From positions 1 through 38,070 of the forward strand of contig VGNX01000013.1 of assembly GCA_016865855.1 (NCBI GenBank): DNA of 38,070 nt. Direction: 5' to 3'. The stretch comes from Chloroflexota bacterium (lineage in GTDB: Bacteria; Chloroflexota; Dehalococcoidia; GIF9; UBA5629). The translations under genes and the position numbers were made by a program. Shown here one piece after another: positions 17,403-25,058 of the stretch (its first letter is position 1; every line of letters begins with the position of its first letter). The notes under the pieces were generated by a model that saw only the letters and a program-made list of their open reading frames with translations, was not told where the DNA came from and did not search any database.

Positions 17403-19064
17403 ATGGTTATCAAACACAAACTGGTTAAAGTTTTAGAGCAAGCTGTAATACAGGCTCAGCAAGAAGGGGTGCTTGCTGTTACAACCTTGCCTGAGGTTAT
17501 TGTAGAACGTCCGCAGAATCCGGAACATGGTGATTATGCTTCCAGCCTTCCGCTGAAGCTGGCCAGGACAACGGATATAGCCCCTCTGTCAATTGCTGAG
17601 AAGGTCCTCGAATTTCTGCCTCCCTTGCCTGAGGTCGCCAAAATAGTCGTCGTTGCCCCGGGCTTCATCAATTTTAAACTCAGCTTCGTTTGGCTGACAA
17701 AACAAGTGGCAGCCATCCTGGATGCTGGCGATTCTTACGGCAATATCGACCTAGGTGATGGCAGGCCTGTTCAAATTGAGTTTGTCAGCGTAAATCCCAC
17801 TGGGCCTCTTCATGTTGGGCACGGTCGTGGTGCTGTACTGGGGAGCACTCTGGCTAATGTGCTCGGTGCTGCCAACTACGCTGTAGAGAAGGAATATTAC
17901 ATCAATGATGCTGGCAGCCAATTAGATGCTTTTAGCCGGTCTCTTTATGTGCGTTATCAGCAATGCCTGGGTGTTGATGCTGAAATGCCGGGCGATGGCT
18001 ATCTGGGCAACTACATGGTTGACCTGGCGAAGGAGATTATTGAAAAAGAAGGCAAGCGCTTTCTGACAATACCTGGAGACGCTGCTCTTCGGGAGCTAGG
18101 GGCAATCGGAGTTGCCGAGGTGATGGGTATGATCAGACAGGTCCTCGAGCTGCTGGGCGTGGAGTTCGATGTCTGGTTCAGCGAACAGAGCCTGTATAAG
18201 AATGGCCAGTATGAAAAGGCGATGAAGTTGCTGAGAGACGGTGGTTATGTAGCCGAGAAGGAGAATGCCACCTGGTTTATATCTTCTGCTTTGGGTGAAG
18301 ATAAAGATAACGTGTTGATACGGAGTGATGGCTCGCCTACATATTTTGCTTCTGATGTCGCCTATCACTTTAACAAGTTTTTGGAGCGGCAGTTCGATAC
18401 TGTAATTAACATCTGGGGAGCAGACCACCAGGGGCATGTTTCCCGCATGATAGCCGTGGTCAACGCTCTGGGGATAAATCCGGAGCGGCTTAAGGTCATA
18501 ATCTGCCAGCTGGTTACATTACGCCGCGGCCAGGAAATAGTCAGGGTCTCCAAGCGCAGTGGCGATATTATCACATTGAGAGAGGTAATAGATGAAGTTG
18601 GCTCGGATGCCTGTCGCTTCGTCTTTTTGTCCCGCTCAGCCGATGCTCAGATGGACTTTGATATGGAGCTGGCTAAGAAGCAATCAGCCGATAATCCGGT
18701 CTACTATGTTCAATATGCTCATGCCCGCATTGCCAGTATCCTTCGGTTAGCTAAGGAAAGGGGAATCGATTATGCCCGGGGCGATGTATCTTTGCTCACC
18801 ACCGAGCCGGAGTTGACCTTAATACGGCGGATGATTTTGCTGCCGGAAATGCTGGAATTAGTTGCCAGCACTCTGGAGCCTCATCATTTGCCTTACTATG
18901 CTCAAGACCTGGCCACTGTCTTTCACAGCTTCTACAAGCAATGTCGTGTTGTTTCGAAAAATCAGGAGCTAACCTGGGCCCGGCTCAAGTTAGTTAAAGC
19001 CGCCCAAATTGTTCTGGCTAGGACCCTTCGTCTAATGGGAATGGCAGCCCCCGAAAGCATGTAG
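17403..19064 (+). CDS. argS: Arginyl-tRNA synthetase
   Basis: Class I synthetase charging tRNA-Arg, 553 residues. The N-terminal additional domain is followed by [13 protein letters not shown], with the HIGH motif as HVGH (137-140). The KMSKS loop is reduced to VSKRSGD (382-388), as in many ArgRS. The C-terminal DALR anticodon-binding domain is seen from [18 protein letters not shown] onward. The ATG at 17403 has no Shine-Dalgarno sequence, and a family B repeat ends 14 bases upstream. It is followed by a long repeat-filled gap before trpS. Confidence 0.94.
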   Translation: MVIKHKLVKVLEQAVIQAQQEGVLAVTTLPEVIVERPQNPEHGDYASSLPLKLARTTDIAPLSIAEKVLEFLPPLPEVAKIVVVAPGFINFKLSFVWLTKQVAAILDAGDSYGNIDLGDGRPVQIEFVSVNPTGPLHVGHGRGAVLGSTLANVLGAANYAVEKEYYINDAGSQLDAFSRSLYVRYQQCLGVDAEMPGDGYLGNYMVDLAKEIIEKEGKRFLTIPGDAALRELGAIGVAEVMGMIRQVLELLGVEFDVWFSEQSLYKNGQYEKAMKLLRDGGYVAEKENATWFISSALGEDKDNVLIRSDGSPTYFASDVAYHFNKFLERQFDTVINIWGADHQGHVSRMIAVVNALGINPERLKVIICQLVTLRRGQEIVRVSKRSGDIITLREVIDEVGSDACRFVFLSRSADAQMDFDMELAKKQSADNPVYYVQYAHARIASILRLAKERGIDYARGDVSLLTTEPELTLIRRMILLPEMLELVASTLEPHHLPYYAQDLATVFHSFYKQCRVVSKNQELTWARLKLVKAAQIVLARTLRLMGMAAPESM

Positions 19065-19094
19065 CCCGTGTTTCTGCTGCTCCTTACCTCCTAC

Positions 19095-19123
19095 CTGTCA
19101 TTCTGAGCGAAGCGAAGAATCTT
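19095..19123. repeat. Family A half copy
   Basis: CTGTCATTCTGAGCGAAGCG continuing AAGAATCTT: a left arm only, directly followed by a family B copy. With the following copies it fills the 328-base argS-trpS gap (19065-19392), where I see no gene. Confidence 0.7.
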
Positions 19124-19125
19124 GC

Positions 19126-19188
19126 ATGTAGCTGCGAGGCTTTAGCCTCGCCCCGAAAAGGTGACCCTAAAGGGTCGCAACTACATGG
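19126..19188. repeat. Family B repeat
   Basis: ATGTAGC, hairpin GCGAGGC-TTTA-GCCTCGC, hairpin GTGACCC-TAAA-GGGTCGC, then ACTACAT. The outer TGTAG/CTACA ends pair. Confidence 0.8.
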
Positions 19189-19264
19189 GTAGCACATTGG
19201 CAACGTAGCCCGAAGTGGGGGACCCTGAAGGCCTGCCCCTGCTTGTCATTGCTGCTTTCCCCAC

Positions 19265-19330
19265 TGTCATTGCGAGCCAAAGGCGAAGCAATCTCATAGA
19301 TTGCCACGTCGCTAACGCTCCTCGCAATGG
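19265..19330. repeat. Family C inverted repeat
   Basis: TGTCATTGCGAGCCAAAGGC, GAAGCAATCT on the left and AGATTGCCACGTCGC...GCTCCTCGCAATGG on the right. Long imperfect hairpin. Other copies are at 28794 and a half copy at 30926. Confidence 0.75.
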
Positions 19331-19353
19331 CAAAAAAATTTCTTTGTTTCCGT

Positions 19354-19382
19354 TTGTAGCTGGCGATGCTTTGTGCTAAACT
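19354..19382 (+). promoter_or_regulatory. Probable trpS promoter, leaderless arrangement
   Basis: TTGTAG (19354-19359), 17-base spacer, TAAACT (19377-19382) preceded by TGTGC, an extended -10. The start would fall about 3-5 bases before the trpS ATG at 19393, and no ribosome site exists. Confidence 0.5.
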
Positions 19383-19392
19383 TTCATGAAAT

Positions 19393-20379
19393 ATGAAAAA
19401 GCGCGTTTTCTCCGGCGCCCGACCTACCGGCAGACAGCACTTAGGTAATTATCTCGGCGCCATTCAAAATTACGTTGCCCTCCAAGAGGACTATGACTGC
19501 ATTTATTGCATAGTGGATATCCACGCACTAACGACCTTAGAGAACACGGATAGGCTTCAACAGGATATTCACGAGATGATGCTTGATTGGTTAGCCGCCG
19601 GCCTTGACCCAAAGAAAAGTATCCTCTTCGTGCAGTCGCATGTTCCTGAAGTGATGGAACTTCACACCTTGCTCAGCATGGTTACGCCATTAAGCTGGCT
19701 ATTGCGTGTTCCTACCTTCAAAGAGAAGGCGCGGATGCAACCCCATAATGTGAATTATGGACTGGTTGGCTATCCGGTGCTTATGACTGCTGACATCGTG
19801 CTTTATAAGGCTGAGGTCGTGCCCGTAGGCGAAGACCAGCTCCCTCATCTTGAACTGGCGCGGGAAATCGCCCGTCGCTTTAACACCCTTTATGGCCCTA
19901 CTTTTCCTGAGCCTCAAGCCAAGCTCACCTCTTTTCCCATGGTGCTGGGGTTGAACGGCGCTCAGAAGATGGGCAAGAGCTACGATAACTACATCGAGCT
20001 GGCGGCTACACCGGAGGAGACATCGAAGCTGGTGATGACTGCGGTTACCGACCCGGCTAGGCAGTATCGTTCTGACCCCGGCCATCCCGAGGTATGCAAT
20101 GTCTTCAGTCTCCATCGATTCTTCAACACGGGTCGTGCAGATGAAATTGCTGTTGAGTGCCGTTCGGCAGGCATCGGTTGCGTTGATTGCAAGAAGTTGC
20201 TAGCTGAGGGGATAAATTTAAGACTGGCCGCTTTGCGTGAAAAGAGAGCTTCTCTTGCCGCTAAGCCGAAGTATGTATCTAAAGTCCTTGCTGACGGGGC
20301 TAAGCGGGCTCAGGCAATCGCCAAAAAGACCTTAACTGAAGTCAAAGAGAAGATGGGGCTTCTTCCTCCGGCCGCTTGA
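19393..20379 (+). CDS. trpS: Tryptophanyl-tRNA synthetase
   Basis: Class I synthetase charging tRNA-Trp, 328 residues as expected for the bacterial enzyme. The HIGH region is GARPTGRQHLGNYLGAI (8-24, TGRQHLGN form) and the KMSKS loop is KMGKS (192-196). The core strand VGYPVLMTADIVLYKAEVVP and GEDQLPHLELAREIARRFN are typical. The ATG at 19393 fits the family N-terminus. An ATG at 19386 is out of frame. The promoter lies immediately upstream, so translation probably starts on a leaderless or near-leaderless mRNA. Confidence 0.95.
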   Translation: MKKRVFSGARPTGRQHLGNYLGAIQNYVALQEDYDCIYCIVDIHALTTLENTDRLQQDIHEMMLDWLAAGLDPKKSILFVQSHVPEVMELHTLLSMVTPLSWLLRVPTFKEKARMQPHNVNYGLVGYPVLMTADIVLYKAEVVPVGEDQLPHLELAREIARRFNTLYGPTFPEPQAKLTSFPMVLGLNGAQKMGKSYDNYIELAATPEETSKLVMTAVTDPARQYRSDPGHPEVCNVFSLHRFFNTGRADEIAVECRSAGIGCVDCKKLLAEGINLRLAALREKRASLAAKPKYVSKVLADGAKRAQAIAKKTLTEVKEKMGLLPPAA

Positions 20380-20391
20380 AAACCTGTTTCC

Positions 20392-20421
20392 TTGTCATTC
20401 TGAGCGAAGCGAAGCAATCTC
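20392..20421. repeat. Family A half copy
   Basis: TTGTCATTCTGAGCGAAGCG then AAGCAATCTC. It carries the family A left half fused to the family C AAGCAATCT ending, 12 bases after trpS. Confidence 0.65.
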
Positions 20422-20441
20422 TTTGCTGGTATAATCAGCAC

Positions 20442-20534
20442 CATCCTCTCCCTGTGGGGGTGGAGTGGGCAGGCATCCAGCGAGGATTTACTCCCGCTGG
20501 GATATGGGGAATGGGAGAGGACAAAGGTGAGGGT
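20442..20534. repeat. Imperfect inverted repeat between trpS and the IMPase gene
   Basis: CATCCTCTCCC on the left pairs with GGGAGAGGAC on the right, with GTGAGGGTG following. An extended -10 (TGG-TATAAT, -10 at 20430-20435, no good -35) lies just upstream and could drive the IMPase gene. (ACGA)-type tandem units occur at about 20543-20556. Confidence 0.45.
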
Positions 20535-20562
20535 GATAAAATAAACGAACGAACGACCTTCC

Positions 20563-21354
20563 ATGAATAACTTGCCTGCAGCCGGAAGCGGCAAAAATCC
20601 CCTTGAAGTCGCCATTCAAGCAGCTAAAGGCGCCGGCGAAATCCTTCTAGCTAATTTCGGCTCCAGAAGACAGATAAAGCACAAAAGCCAGGGCAATCTG
20701 GTTACCGAAGCCGACCTTTTGTCTGAAAAGTTCATAATTGAGCTTCTAAAAGGCGAGTATCCTGATTACGGCATCCTCTCCGAAGAATCAAATTCCTCTG
20801 CTCCAACCACTGATTACATTTGGGTAGTTGACCCGCTGGATGGCACCAACAACTATGTCTTCGGCATTCCCTTCTTCTGTGTAAATGTTGCTTTAGTCAA
20901 AGGTGAAGATATCCTGCTCGGTGTAACCTATGACCCGGTGAGAGGGGAGCTTCTTCGAGCCGAGAAAGGCAAAGGGGCTTATCTCAATGACTTGCCGATT
21001 CAGGTTTCCAAAGAGAGCTCGCTTGGGGCATCGCTGGTTGGCCTTGACCTGGGCTATAGCCAGGAGCGAGGCAGGGAGTTGCTTGATGTAGCCAATAAAT
21101 TGTGGTGGCGAGTGCATTGCATCAGGCTCATGGGGTCATCATCTTTGGGTATAGCTTATGTTGCCTGCGGACGAATCAGCCTTTACTTTCACCGTTATCT
21201 CTTCCCCTGGGACATTGCCAGCGGAATATTGTTAATTAGAGAAGCTGGTGGCAAGGTAACCGACTGGCAGGGAAAACCAGCAAGCTTCCAGAGCAGGGAA
21301 ATAATTGCCTCAAACAGTAGGCTTCACCAGCAATTTATGGCACACCTGGGTTAG
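20563..21354 (+). CDS. Inositol monophosphatase family protein (SuhB-like)
   Basis: A 263-residue Mg-dependent sugar phosphatase of the IMPase/FBPase/CysQ superfamily. Metal and catalytic motifs are present: GNLVTEAD (44-51), GILSEES (70-76), the core WVVDPLDGTNNY (87-98), and near the C-terminus PWDIASGILLIREAGGKVTD. The substrate may be inositol phosphate, fructose 1,6-bisphosphate or PAP, and motifs alone do not decide. The ATG has no ribosome site. It is the last gene before the accessory island that begins with the GHKL ATPase gene. Confidence 0.88.
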   Translation: MNNLPAAGSGKNPLEVAIQAAKGAGEILLANFGSRRQIKHKSQGNLVTEADLLSEKFIIELLKGEYPDYGILSEESNSSAPTTDYIWVVDPLDGTNNYVFGIPFFCVNVALVKGEDILLGVTYDPVRGELLRAEKGKGAYLNDLPIQVSKESSLGASLVGLDLGYSQERGRELLDVANKLWWRVHCIRLMGSSSLGIAYVACGRISLYFHRYLFPWDIASGILLIREAGGKVTDWQGKPASFQSREIIASNSRLHQQFMAHLG

Positions 21355-21430
21355 GGGCAGCTACAAATGTATTTTATGTTCACGGCGGCATAATCGTCAA
21401 GGCAGGGGTCAAGGATGACCGCGAAAAGCA

Positions 21431-21508
21431 ATGCTCAAGGCAGCAAAGGTTATAGGAGTCTTGGTCCTGCTTGGCCTGACCTTAAGCGCCATATTTTTGT
21501 TCCACTAA
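21431..21508 (+). CDS. Possible 25-residue membrane peptide or signal-peptide remnant
   Basis: An ATG opens a 25-codon frame, MLKAAKVIGVLVLLGLTLSA followed by IFLFH: two lysines then one hydrophobic helix. It could be a tiny membrane peptide or the signal peptide left over from a deleted exported protein. There is no clear ribosome site, so this is weak. Confidence 0.2.
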   Translation: MLKAAKVIGVLVLLGLTLSAIFLFH

Positions 21509-21606
21509 AACAGCCTTACGATTGCCTAATAAATGACCGCGAGTAGCTTGAGGGATTTAGAGAAGAGAATGGGTGGGTTTTACATTATGACGTTCTGTGC
21601 ACTTTG

Positions 21607-21637
21607 TTGCCCTTCAGGGATCCAAATGATGTATAAT
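21607..21637 (+). promoter_or_regulatory. Possible promoter of the GHKL ATPase gene
   Basis: A perfect TATAAT at 21632-21637 with TTGCCC at 21607-21612 (19-base spacer, longer than ideal). It lies inside the upstream in-frame extension of the gene and so supports the internal start at 21692. Confidence 0.4.
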
Positions 21638-21691
21638 CATGGGTGCCAAGAGAGTCTCAAAGAAGTTGGCATAATGGCTTGGAGGTGCGGT

Positions 21692-23467
21692 ATGGAAATG
21701 ACTAATCGTAAGAAGGGCACACCCAAAGTTAAGGAAGACAGATCATTCCGTGAAATTGTAGAAAACTTCACTGACCCTAGAGAAGTTATACGAGAGGCAA
21801 TAAGCAATTCACTCGATTGGTCTGCTTCGATTATTAAGATAACGGTATACGAAGACGCAACTCGAGCTGACCGTGAGTTAGTCATCAAGATATGGGATAA
21901 CGGTCTAGGTCTCACTAGGGAGCGATTCTCCGCATTTTGGAACCTTGCCGATTCTCCAGGGCTACACAGAGATAAGTTTGGGAAGAAAATGGGTGGTAAG
22001 GTGGGAGAGAAAGGGCATGGTACAAAGACCTATTGGAAATGCCGGCAGGTCGAAGTCGAAAGCATTGCAAAGGAGGAGGATGGTAGTGACTGGTATGTCT
22101 TAGGAGAGATGAAAGAACCCATTAACACTCTGGTTCAGGAAAAGAGAGTCCCAGATTATGACTATGTCGAAGCACCTGGCGAAGGAAAAGAGAGTTTTAC
22201 CGAGGTCACAATTAAGGGTTATCATACTCGTACCAACGAAGACTTTCGCCATGAAACCTTGAAAGATTATATCCAGTGGTTCACAAAGTTCGGTTCGGTC
22301 GAACTTGAGTTGGGAATTGAGGGTAACAAGGGCAAGGTAATTGAGTTACAGGGTCTGGGAAAAGGTGATCCAGAAGTACTAGGGTTTGGTCATCCATTTC
22401 CGCCGTTATTAAACAACATAAAGCAATTGCAGAAGCAATATAAGGATACCTGGCCGAAGTACTATGTTAACAAATGGGTTTTTTCATCAGTGCAGATCGA
22501 AGCTTTTCCAGCTAGTAGTATTGATGTTATCTTCTACCTCGAAGGGGACTCAGCAAAGCGTGTGCACAACCCGATGTTGACCCGACAACGCAGACCGCAT
22601 GAACGATGGCACTACACCGTTTCTGATAGATATGGACTTTACGTATGTAGAGATTATATACCACTTCCGCCGAGCCAGCGTGTAAACGAATGGGTTACTA
22701 CCGGGCAAAGCGAATGGACATTGTATCATGCCTTTGTGAATTGTCAGGACTTTGAACTTACTGCCAACAGAGGCGGTATAGGCAATACGGACAGGTCATT
22801 TCTGACCAAGGTGCAAGAGACGGTAGAGAAACTATTCAAGACAAAAATAACAGCCAGTGAGGAGTATAGGGCATACGAGGAGGAGATAGACCTAACCAAA
22901 AAGCGAGGTGCAATAGATACTAGTGAAGAAGATGAAAAAGCGGATGTTGAGAAGAGATACTACCAGGTTAAGAAGAAGCATCTAGCACAATACCAGGCAC
23001 CGAAGCGCCCCTCCGTAACACTTATAGAACCCAGACAGGAAGTCGAAGTGCTAATGCTTTTTACCATCATGAAGGCGTTAAGACCTGACCTATTTGAATT
23101 TGATATCCTGGACTATAGTACAAGCAGAGGAATAGATGCATTGTGCGCGCTGGATCCGACTCAGGGCGGGCTAGAGAGAGGCAATCTTCGATATGTCGAA
23201 TTTAAGAGAGCCTTGACACACGAGTTTGGTGATCACACATTTGCGCGGCTCGCGGCTGTTGTCTGCTGGGAATGTAATCTCGAAGACGGCGCAAAAGTTC
23301 GTGATTTTGCTGGGAAAGAACGGGCGCTACAAATCACTAAGACCGCCGACGAAACTATTTATATGCTATTAGCGCCACGTGACTTGCCTCTTCCAAACGT
23401 AAAGGTATATGTGCTGAAAGATTATCTCAAGGAGAAACTCGGGATTTTTTTCAAGGCACGGATTTAG
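21692..23467 (+). CDS. GHKL ATPase (MORC/MutL/Hsp90-like) with C-terminal PD-(D/E)XK-like domain, probable defence protein
   Basis: From the ATG at 21692 the protein has 591 residues. The N-terminal GHKL ATP-binding site is clear: N-box EAISNSLDWSA (35-45, Glu35 and Asn39), Mg/ATP motif WDNGLGL (68-74) and lid GGKVGEKGHGTKT (101-113). Residues about 180-380 look like the S5-fold that follows GHKL in MORC/MutL, including GLYVCRDYIPLP (315-326) and FELTANRGG. A charged helical linker (390-440) leads to a C-terminal domain with SRGIDAL (Asp482) and YVEFK (Glu503-x-Lys505), which fits a PD-(D/E)XK nuclease core, then HTFARLAAVVCWECN. GHKL-S5 proteins coupled to restriction nucleases are known as MORC-like relatives in predicted restriction systems. 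Here both parts are in one chain with no methylase beside it. GGAGGTG is 4 bases before 21692 and 10 before an ATG at 21698. The frame runs back to 21533, but that part looks non-coding. Confidence 0.72.
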   Translation: MEMTNRKKGTPKVKEDRSFREIVENFTDPREVIREAISNSLDWSASIIKITVYEDATRADRELVIKIWDNGLGLTRERFSAFWNLADSPGLHRDKFGKKMGGKVGEKGHGTKTYWKCRQVEVESIAKEEDGSDWYVLGEMKEPINTLVQEKRVPDYDYVEAPGEGKESFTEVTIKGYHTRTNEDFRHETLKDYIQWFTKFGSVELELGIEGNKGKVIELQGLGKGDPEVLGFGHPFPPLLNNIKQLQKQYKDTWPKYYVNKWVFSSVQIEAFPASSIDVIFYLEGDSAKRVHNPMLTRQRRPHERWHYTVSDRYGLYVCRDYIPLPPSQRVNEWVTTGQSEWTLYHAFVNCQDFELTANRGGIGNTDRSFLTKVQETVEKLFKTKITASEEYRAYEEEIDLTKKRGAIDTSEEDEKADVEKRYYQVKKKHLAQYQAPKRPSVTLIEPRQEVEVLMLFTIMKALRPDLFEFDILDYSTSRGIDALCALDPTQGGLERGNLRYVEFKRALTHEFGDHTFARLAAVVCWECNLEDGAKVRDFAGKERALQITKTADETIYMLLAPRDLPLPNVKVYVLKDYLKEKLGIFFKARI

Positions 23468-23509
23468 TGGTTTTATAGTCTCTAATATAAATGGTTCGCT
23501 ACACAAAAT

Positions 23510-23600
23510 AGCGGTTTGTTCAGTCTGGTAGCTTTGGAACGGACACTATTTCGAGCCGGTGTATAAGACAGCCAGTATTGTGGACTTGGTCCTGGTGGCG
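23510..23600. repeat. Direct repeat copy 1 flanking the toxin-antitoxin pair
   Basis: About 91 bases, nearly identical to 24324-24413 (roughly half a dozen differences, one of them a single-base gap). It includes GAACGGACACTATTTCGAGC and CTTGGTCCTGGTGGCG. Copy 2 is the true 3' end of the XRE-cupin gene, so copy 1 is a duplicate of that end. Confidence 0.85.
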
Positions 23601-23668
23601 TTGCCAGCGGCCAGCTCTTTTTCGATGGCCAGGATGTAATCGTGCAGCGGCTTTAAATCACTAATCAT
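23546..23668 (-). pseudogene. Chimeric 40-residue frame ending in a duplicated cupin tail
   Basis: On the minus strand an ATG at 23668 opens a 40-codon frame. Its last 17 residues, ATRTKSTILAVLYTGSK, repeat the end of the XRE-cupin regulator with one change (S for T). The first 23 residues (MISDLKPLHDYILAIEKELA and on) are unrelated to that regulator and not recognised. It is most likely a by-product of the duplication, not a working gene. Confidence 0.45.
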
Positions 23669-23688
23669 CTGTTATCTCTTACCGTCTC

Positions 23689-23961
23689 CTATGGCCGATA
23701 TGTTGTCTCTGCTCGACGACCTATGTGTAGTATCAGAACGAGATTCTTATCATCGTAAATTTCATAAACTACCCGGTAGTTGCCTATCCTAATGCGGTAA
23801 GCCCTCTCAGCTCCCCTGATTTTTCTGATTCTGTGGGGACGAGGTTCGTCAGCTAAACCTCTTATAGCAGCTCGTAAGTGCTCAAAGTTAGGTCTTTGTA
23901 TTCGCCCCTTCAGCTTTTCTAAATCACGGTAGGCGGCTGGTGAGACTTCAATTCTATACAC
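23689..23961 (-). CDS. Type II toxin, RelE/ParE family
   Basis: A 90-residue basic protein with the family pattern: YRIEVSPAAYRDLEKL (2-17), a middle helix pair, then IRKIRGAERAYRIRIGNYRV and VYEIYDDKNLVLILHIGRR. RelE members cleave mRNA at the ribosome and ParE members poison gyrase. The sequence does not separate them, although the Arg-rich sheet is RelE-like. Its start overlaps the end of the antitoxin gene by 8 bases, the usual antitoxin-first arrangement. Confidence 0.85.
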   Translation of the reverse strand: MYRIEVSPAAYRDLEKLKGRIQRPNFEHLRAAIRGLADEPRPHRIRKIRGAERAYRIRIGNYRVVYEIYDDKNLVLILHIGRRAETTYRP

Positions 23962-24235
23962 TCTTTGCCTCAGTAGCCCTTTCTCGCATGGCTACCGCTT
24001 CCTCTTCCTCCAATTCCTTTTCAACCTCAGACCAGGGGCGCCCTCCTTTTTCTCTCCATTCGGCTCGGGCAGCTTCAATTACAGGCAGTAGCTCGGCATC
24101 CTCGCGACTTTCCAGCCATTCGCGTACCGCATCGGCTATGATGTCACTGGCCGGCATGTGCCTCCTTGCTGCCTCAACCTTTAGAGTCGTGTACAGGTCT
24201 TCATCGTGGAACACGACCGTCATTCTTCTGCTCAT
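23954..24235 (-). CDS. Antitoxin, ribbon-helix-helix type
   Basis: From the ATG at 24235 the protein has 93 residues. The N-terminal half (MSRRMTVVFHDEDLYTTLKV and on) is a ribbon-helix-helix DNA-binding domain. The C-terminal half (about 55-93) is acidic and helical (EKELEEEEAVAMRERATEA) and would wrap the toxin. GGAGGTG lies 4 bases before this start. A longer frame from 24274 was rejected because it begins inside the -10 box. It probably represses its own promoter together with the toxin. Confidence 0.82.
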   Translation of the reverse strand: MSRRMTVVFHDEDLYTTLKVEAARRHMPASDIIADAVREWLESREDAELLPVIEAARAEWREKGGRPWSEVEKELEEEEAVAMRERATEAKSV

Positions 24236-24273
24236 TTTCACCTCCGAGCATATATACTTACATACGCACAACA

Positions 24274-24302
24274 ATTGTAGAATGACCAGAGACGGATGTC
24301 AA
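24274..24302 (-). promoter_or_regulatory. Toxin-antitoxin promoter
   Basis: On the minus strand TTGACA (24302-24297), a 17-base spacer, and TACAAT (24279-24274). Transcription would start near 24267, giving a leader of about 30 bases with the GGAGGTG site. It lies between the antitoxin start and direct repeat copy 2, so the module carries its own promoter. Confidence 0.7.
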
Positions 24303-24323
24303 GCTGCTGCGATGGCACAATGT

Positions 24324-24413
24324 AGCGTTTGTTCAGTCTGGTGGTTTTAGAACGGACACTATTTCGAGCCGGTGTATAAGACAGCCAGTATCGTGGTCTT
24401 GGTCCTGGTGGCG
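24324..24413. repeat. Direct repeat copy 2, the 3' end of the XRE-cupin gene
   Basis: About 90 bases matching 23510-23600. It contains the last codons and stop of the regulator plus 35 bases of downstream sequence. Confidence 0.85.
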
Positions 24414-25048
24414 GATTTGACGAGGTGGGGCTGGTTGGAATCGTAGTAAACGGCGTCGCCGGGACGGAGAAACTCGACCTGGTCACCAACCTGTACTTTC
24501 ATCTCCCCTTCGAGCACGAAAAGAAACTCCTGGCCGTCATGGGCGGAGAACTCTTCTGCAGCAGTTGGCAGCAGGGTTACGATAAAAGGCTCCATCATCC
24601 GGTTGGCCTTTTCCGGGGCTAATGATTCGTAAAAGTAGCCATATTGCTCCTGCTTTTTCTGCCCGTAGCGGGCGACGGCTCTACGTTTGTCTTTGTGAAC
24701 TACGGTCATGGGCTTGTCAAGTCCAGGAGAGATGAAATAGCCCATCTTCATGTCCAGGGCTTTGCCTAATCTGATCAACTGGCCGAGGGGAGGCGCCATT
24801 TCGCTTGATTCTAAGTGTCTCAATGTAGGCACATCGATGCCGGTGCGGCTGCTGATGTCCTCAAGGGTGAGACCACGTGTTTCGCGAGCCGTTCGAATCC
24901 GTTCGCCCAGAGCTCCTCTTTCCTTCTTTGCCACCTCAGCAGGCGCGAGACGGGAGCTATCGGTAAGGAAATCTTCATGCCTGGCAGGCTTTCTCCTGGC
25001 TGAGCTTGCTTTGCCAGCTGTTTTAATGCGCTTTTCCTCTTTCTTCAT
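24359..25048 (-). CDS. XRE-family regulator with C-terminal cupin domain
   Basis: A 229-residue transcription factor. A lysine/arginine-rich N-terminal tail (1-45) is followed by an HTH_XRE domain (48-102, LGERIRTARETRGLTLEDIS). A cupin_2 domain follows at about 152-226, with metal-type residues His170, Glu174, Glu180 and His208 (EFLFVLEGEMKVQVGD, NQPHLVKS). Such fusions sense a small ligand and regulate neighbouring metabolic genes. AGGAGG lies 6-7 bases before the ATG, and only 10 bases separate it from the acyl-CoA dehydrogenase stop. The pair is therefore one operon and probably self-regulated. The ligand is unknown. Confidence 0.88.
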   Translation of the reverse strand: MKKEEKRIKTAGKASSARRKPARHEDFLTDSSRLAPAEVAKKERGALGERIRTARETRGLTLEDISSRTGIDVPTLRHLESSEMAPPLGQLIRLGKALDMKMGYFISPGLDKPMTVVHKDKRRAVARYGQKKQEQYGYFYESLAPEKANRMMEPFIVTLLPTAAEEFSAHDGQEFLFVLEGEMKVQVGDQVEFLRPGDAVYYDSNQPHLVKSATRTKTTILAVLYTGSK

Positions 25049-25058
25049 ATCTTTCCTC

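Noticed and set aside
21533-21691. In-frame N-terminal extension of the GHKL protein
   Set aside because: It contains a perfect TATAAT box, has a Cys/Met-rich non-family sequence, and the GGAGGTG site favours 21692.
23689-24235. Toxin-antitoxin pair as the main novel system
   Set aside because: The families (RelE/ParE with RHH) are well known. Only the flanking duplication is unusual.
24236-24274. Longer antitoxin start at 24274
   Set aside because: It begins inside the -10 box, and GGAGGTG points to 24235.
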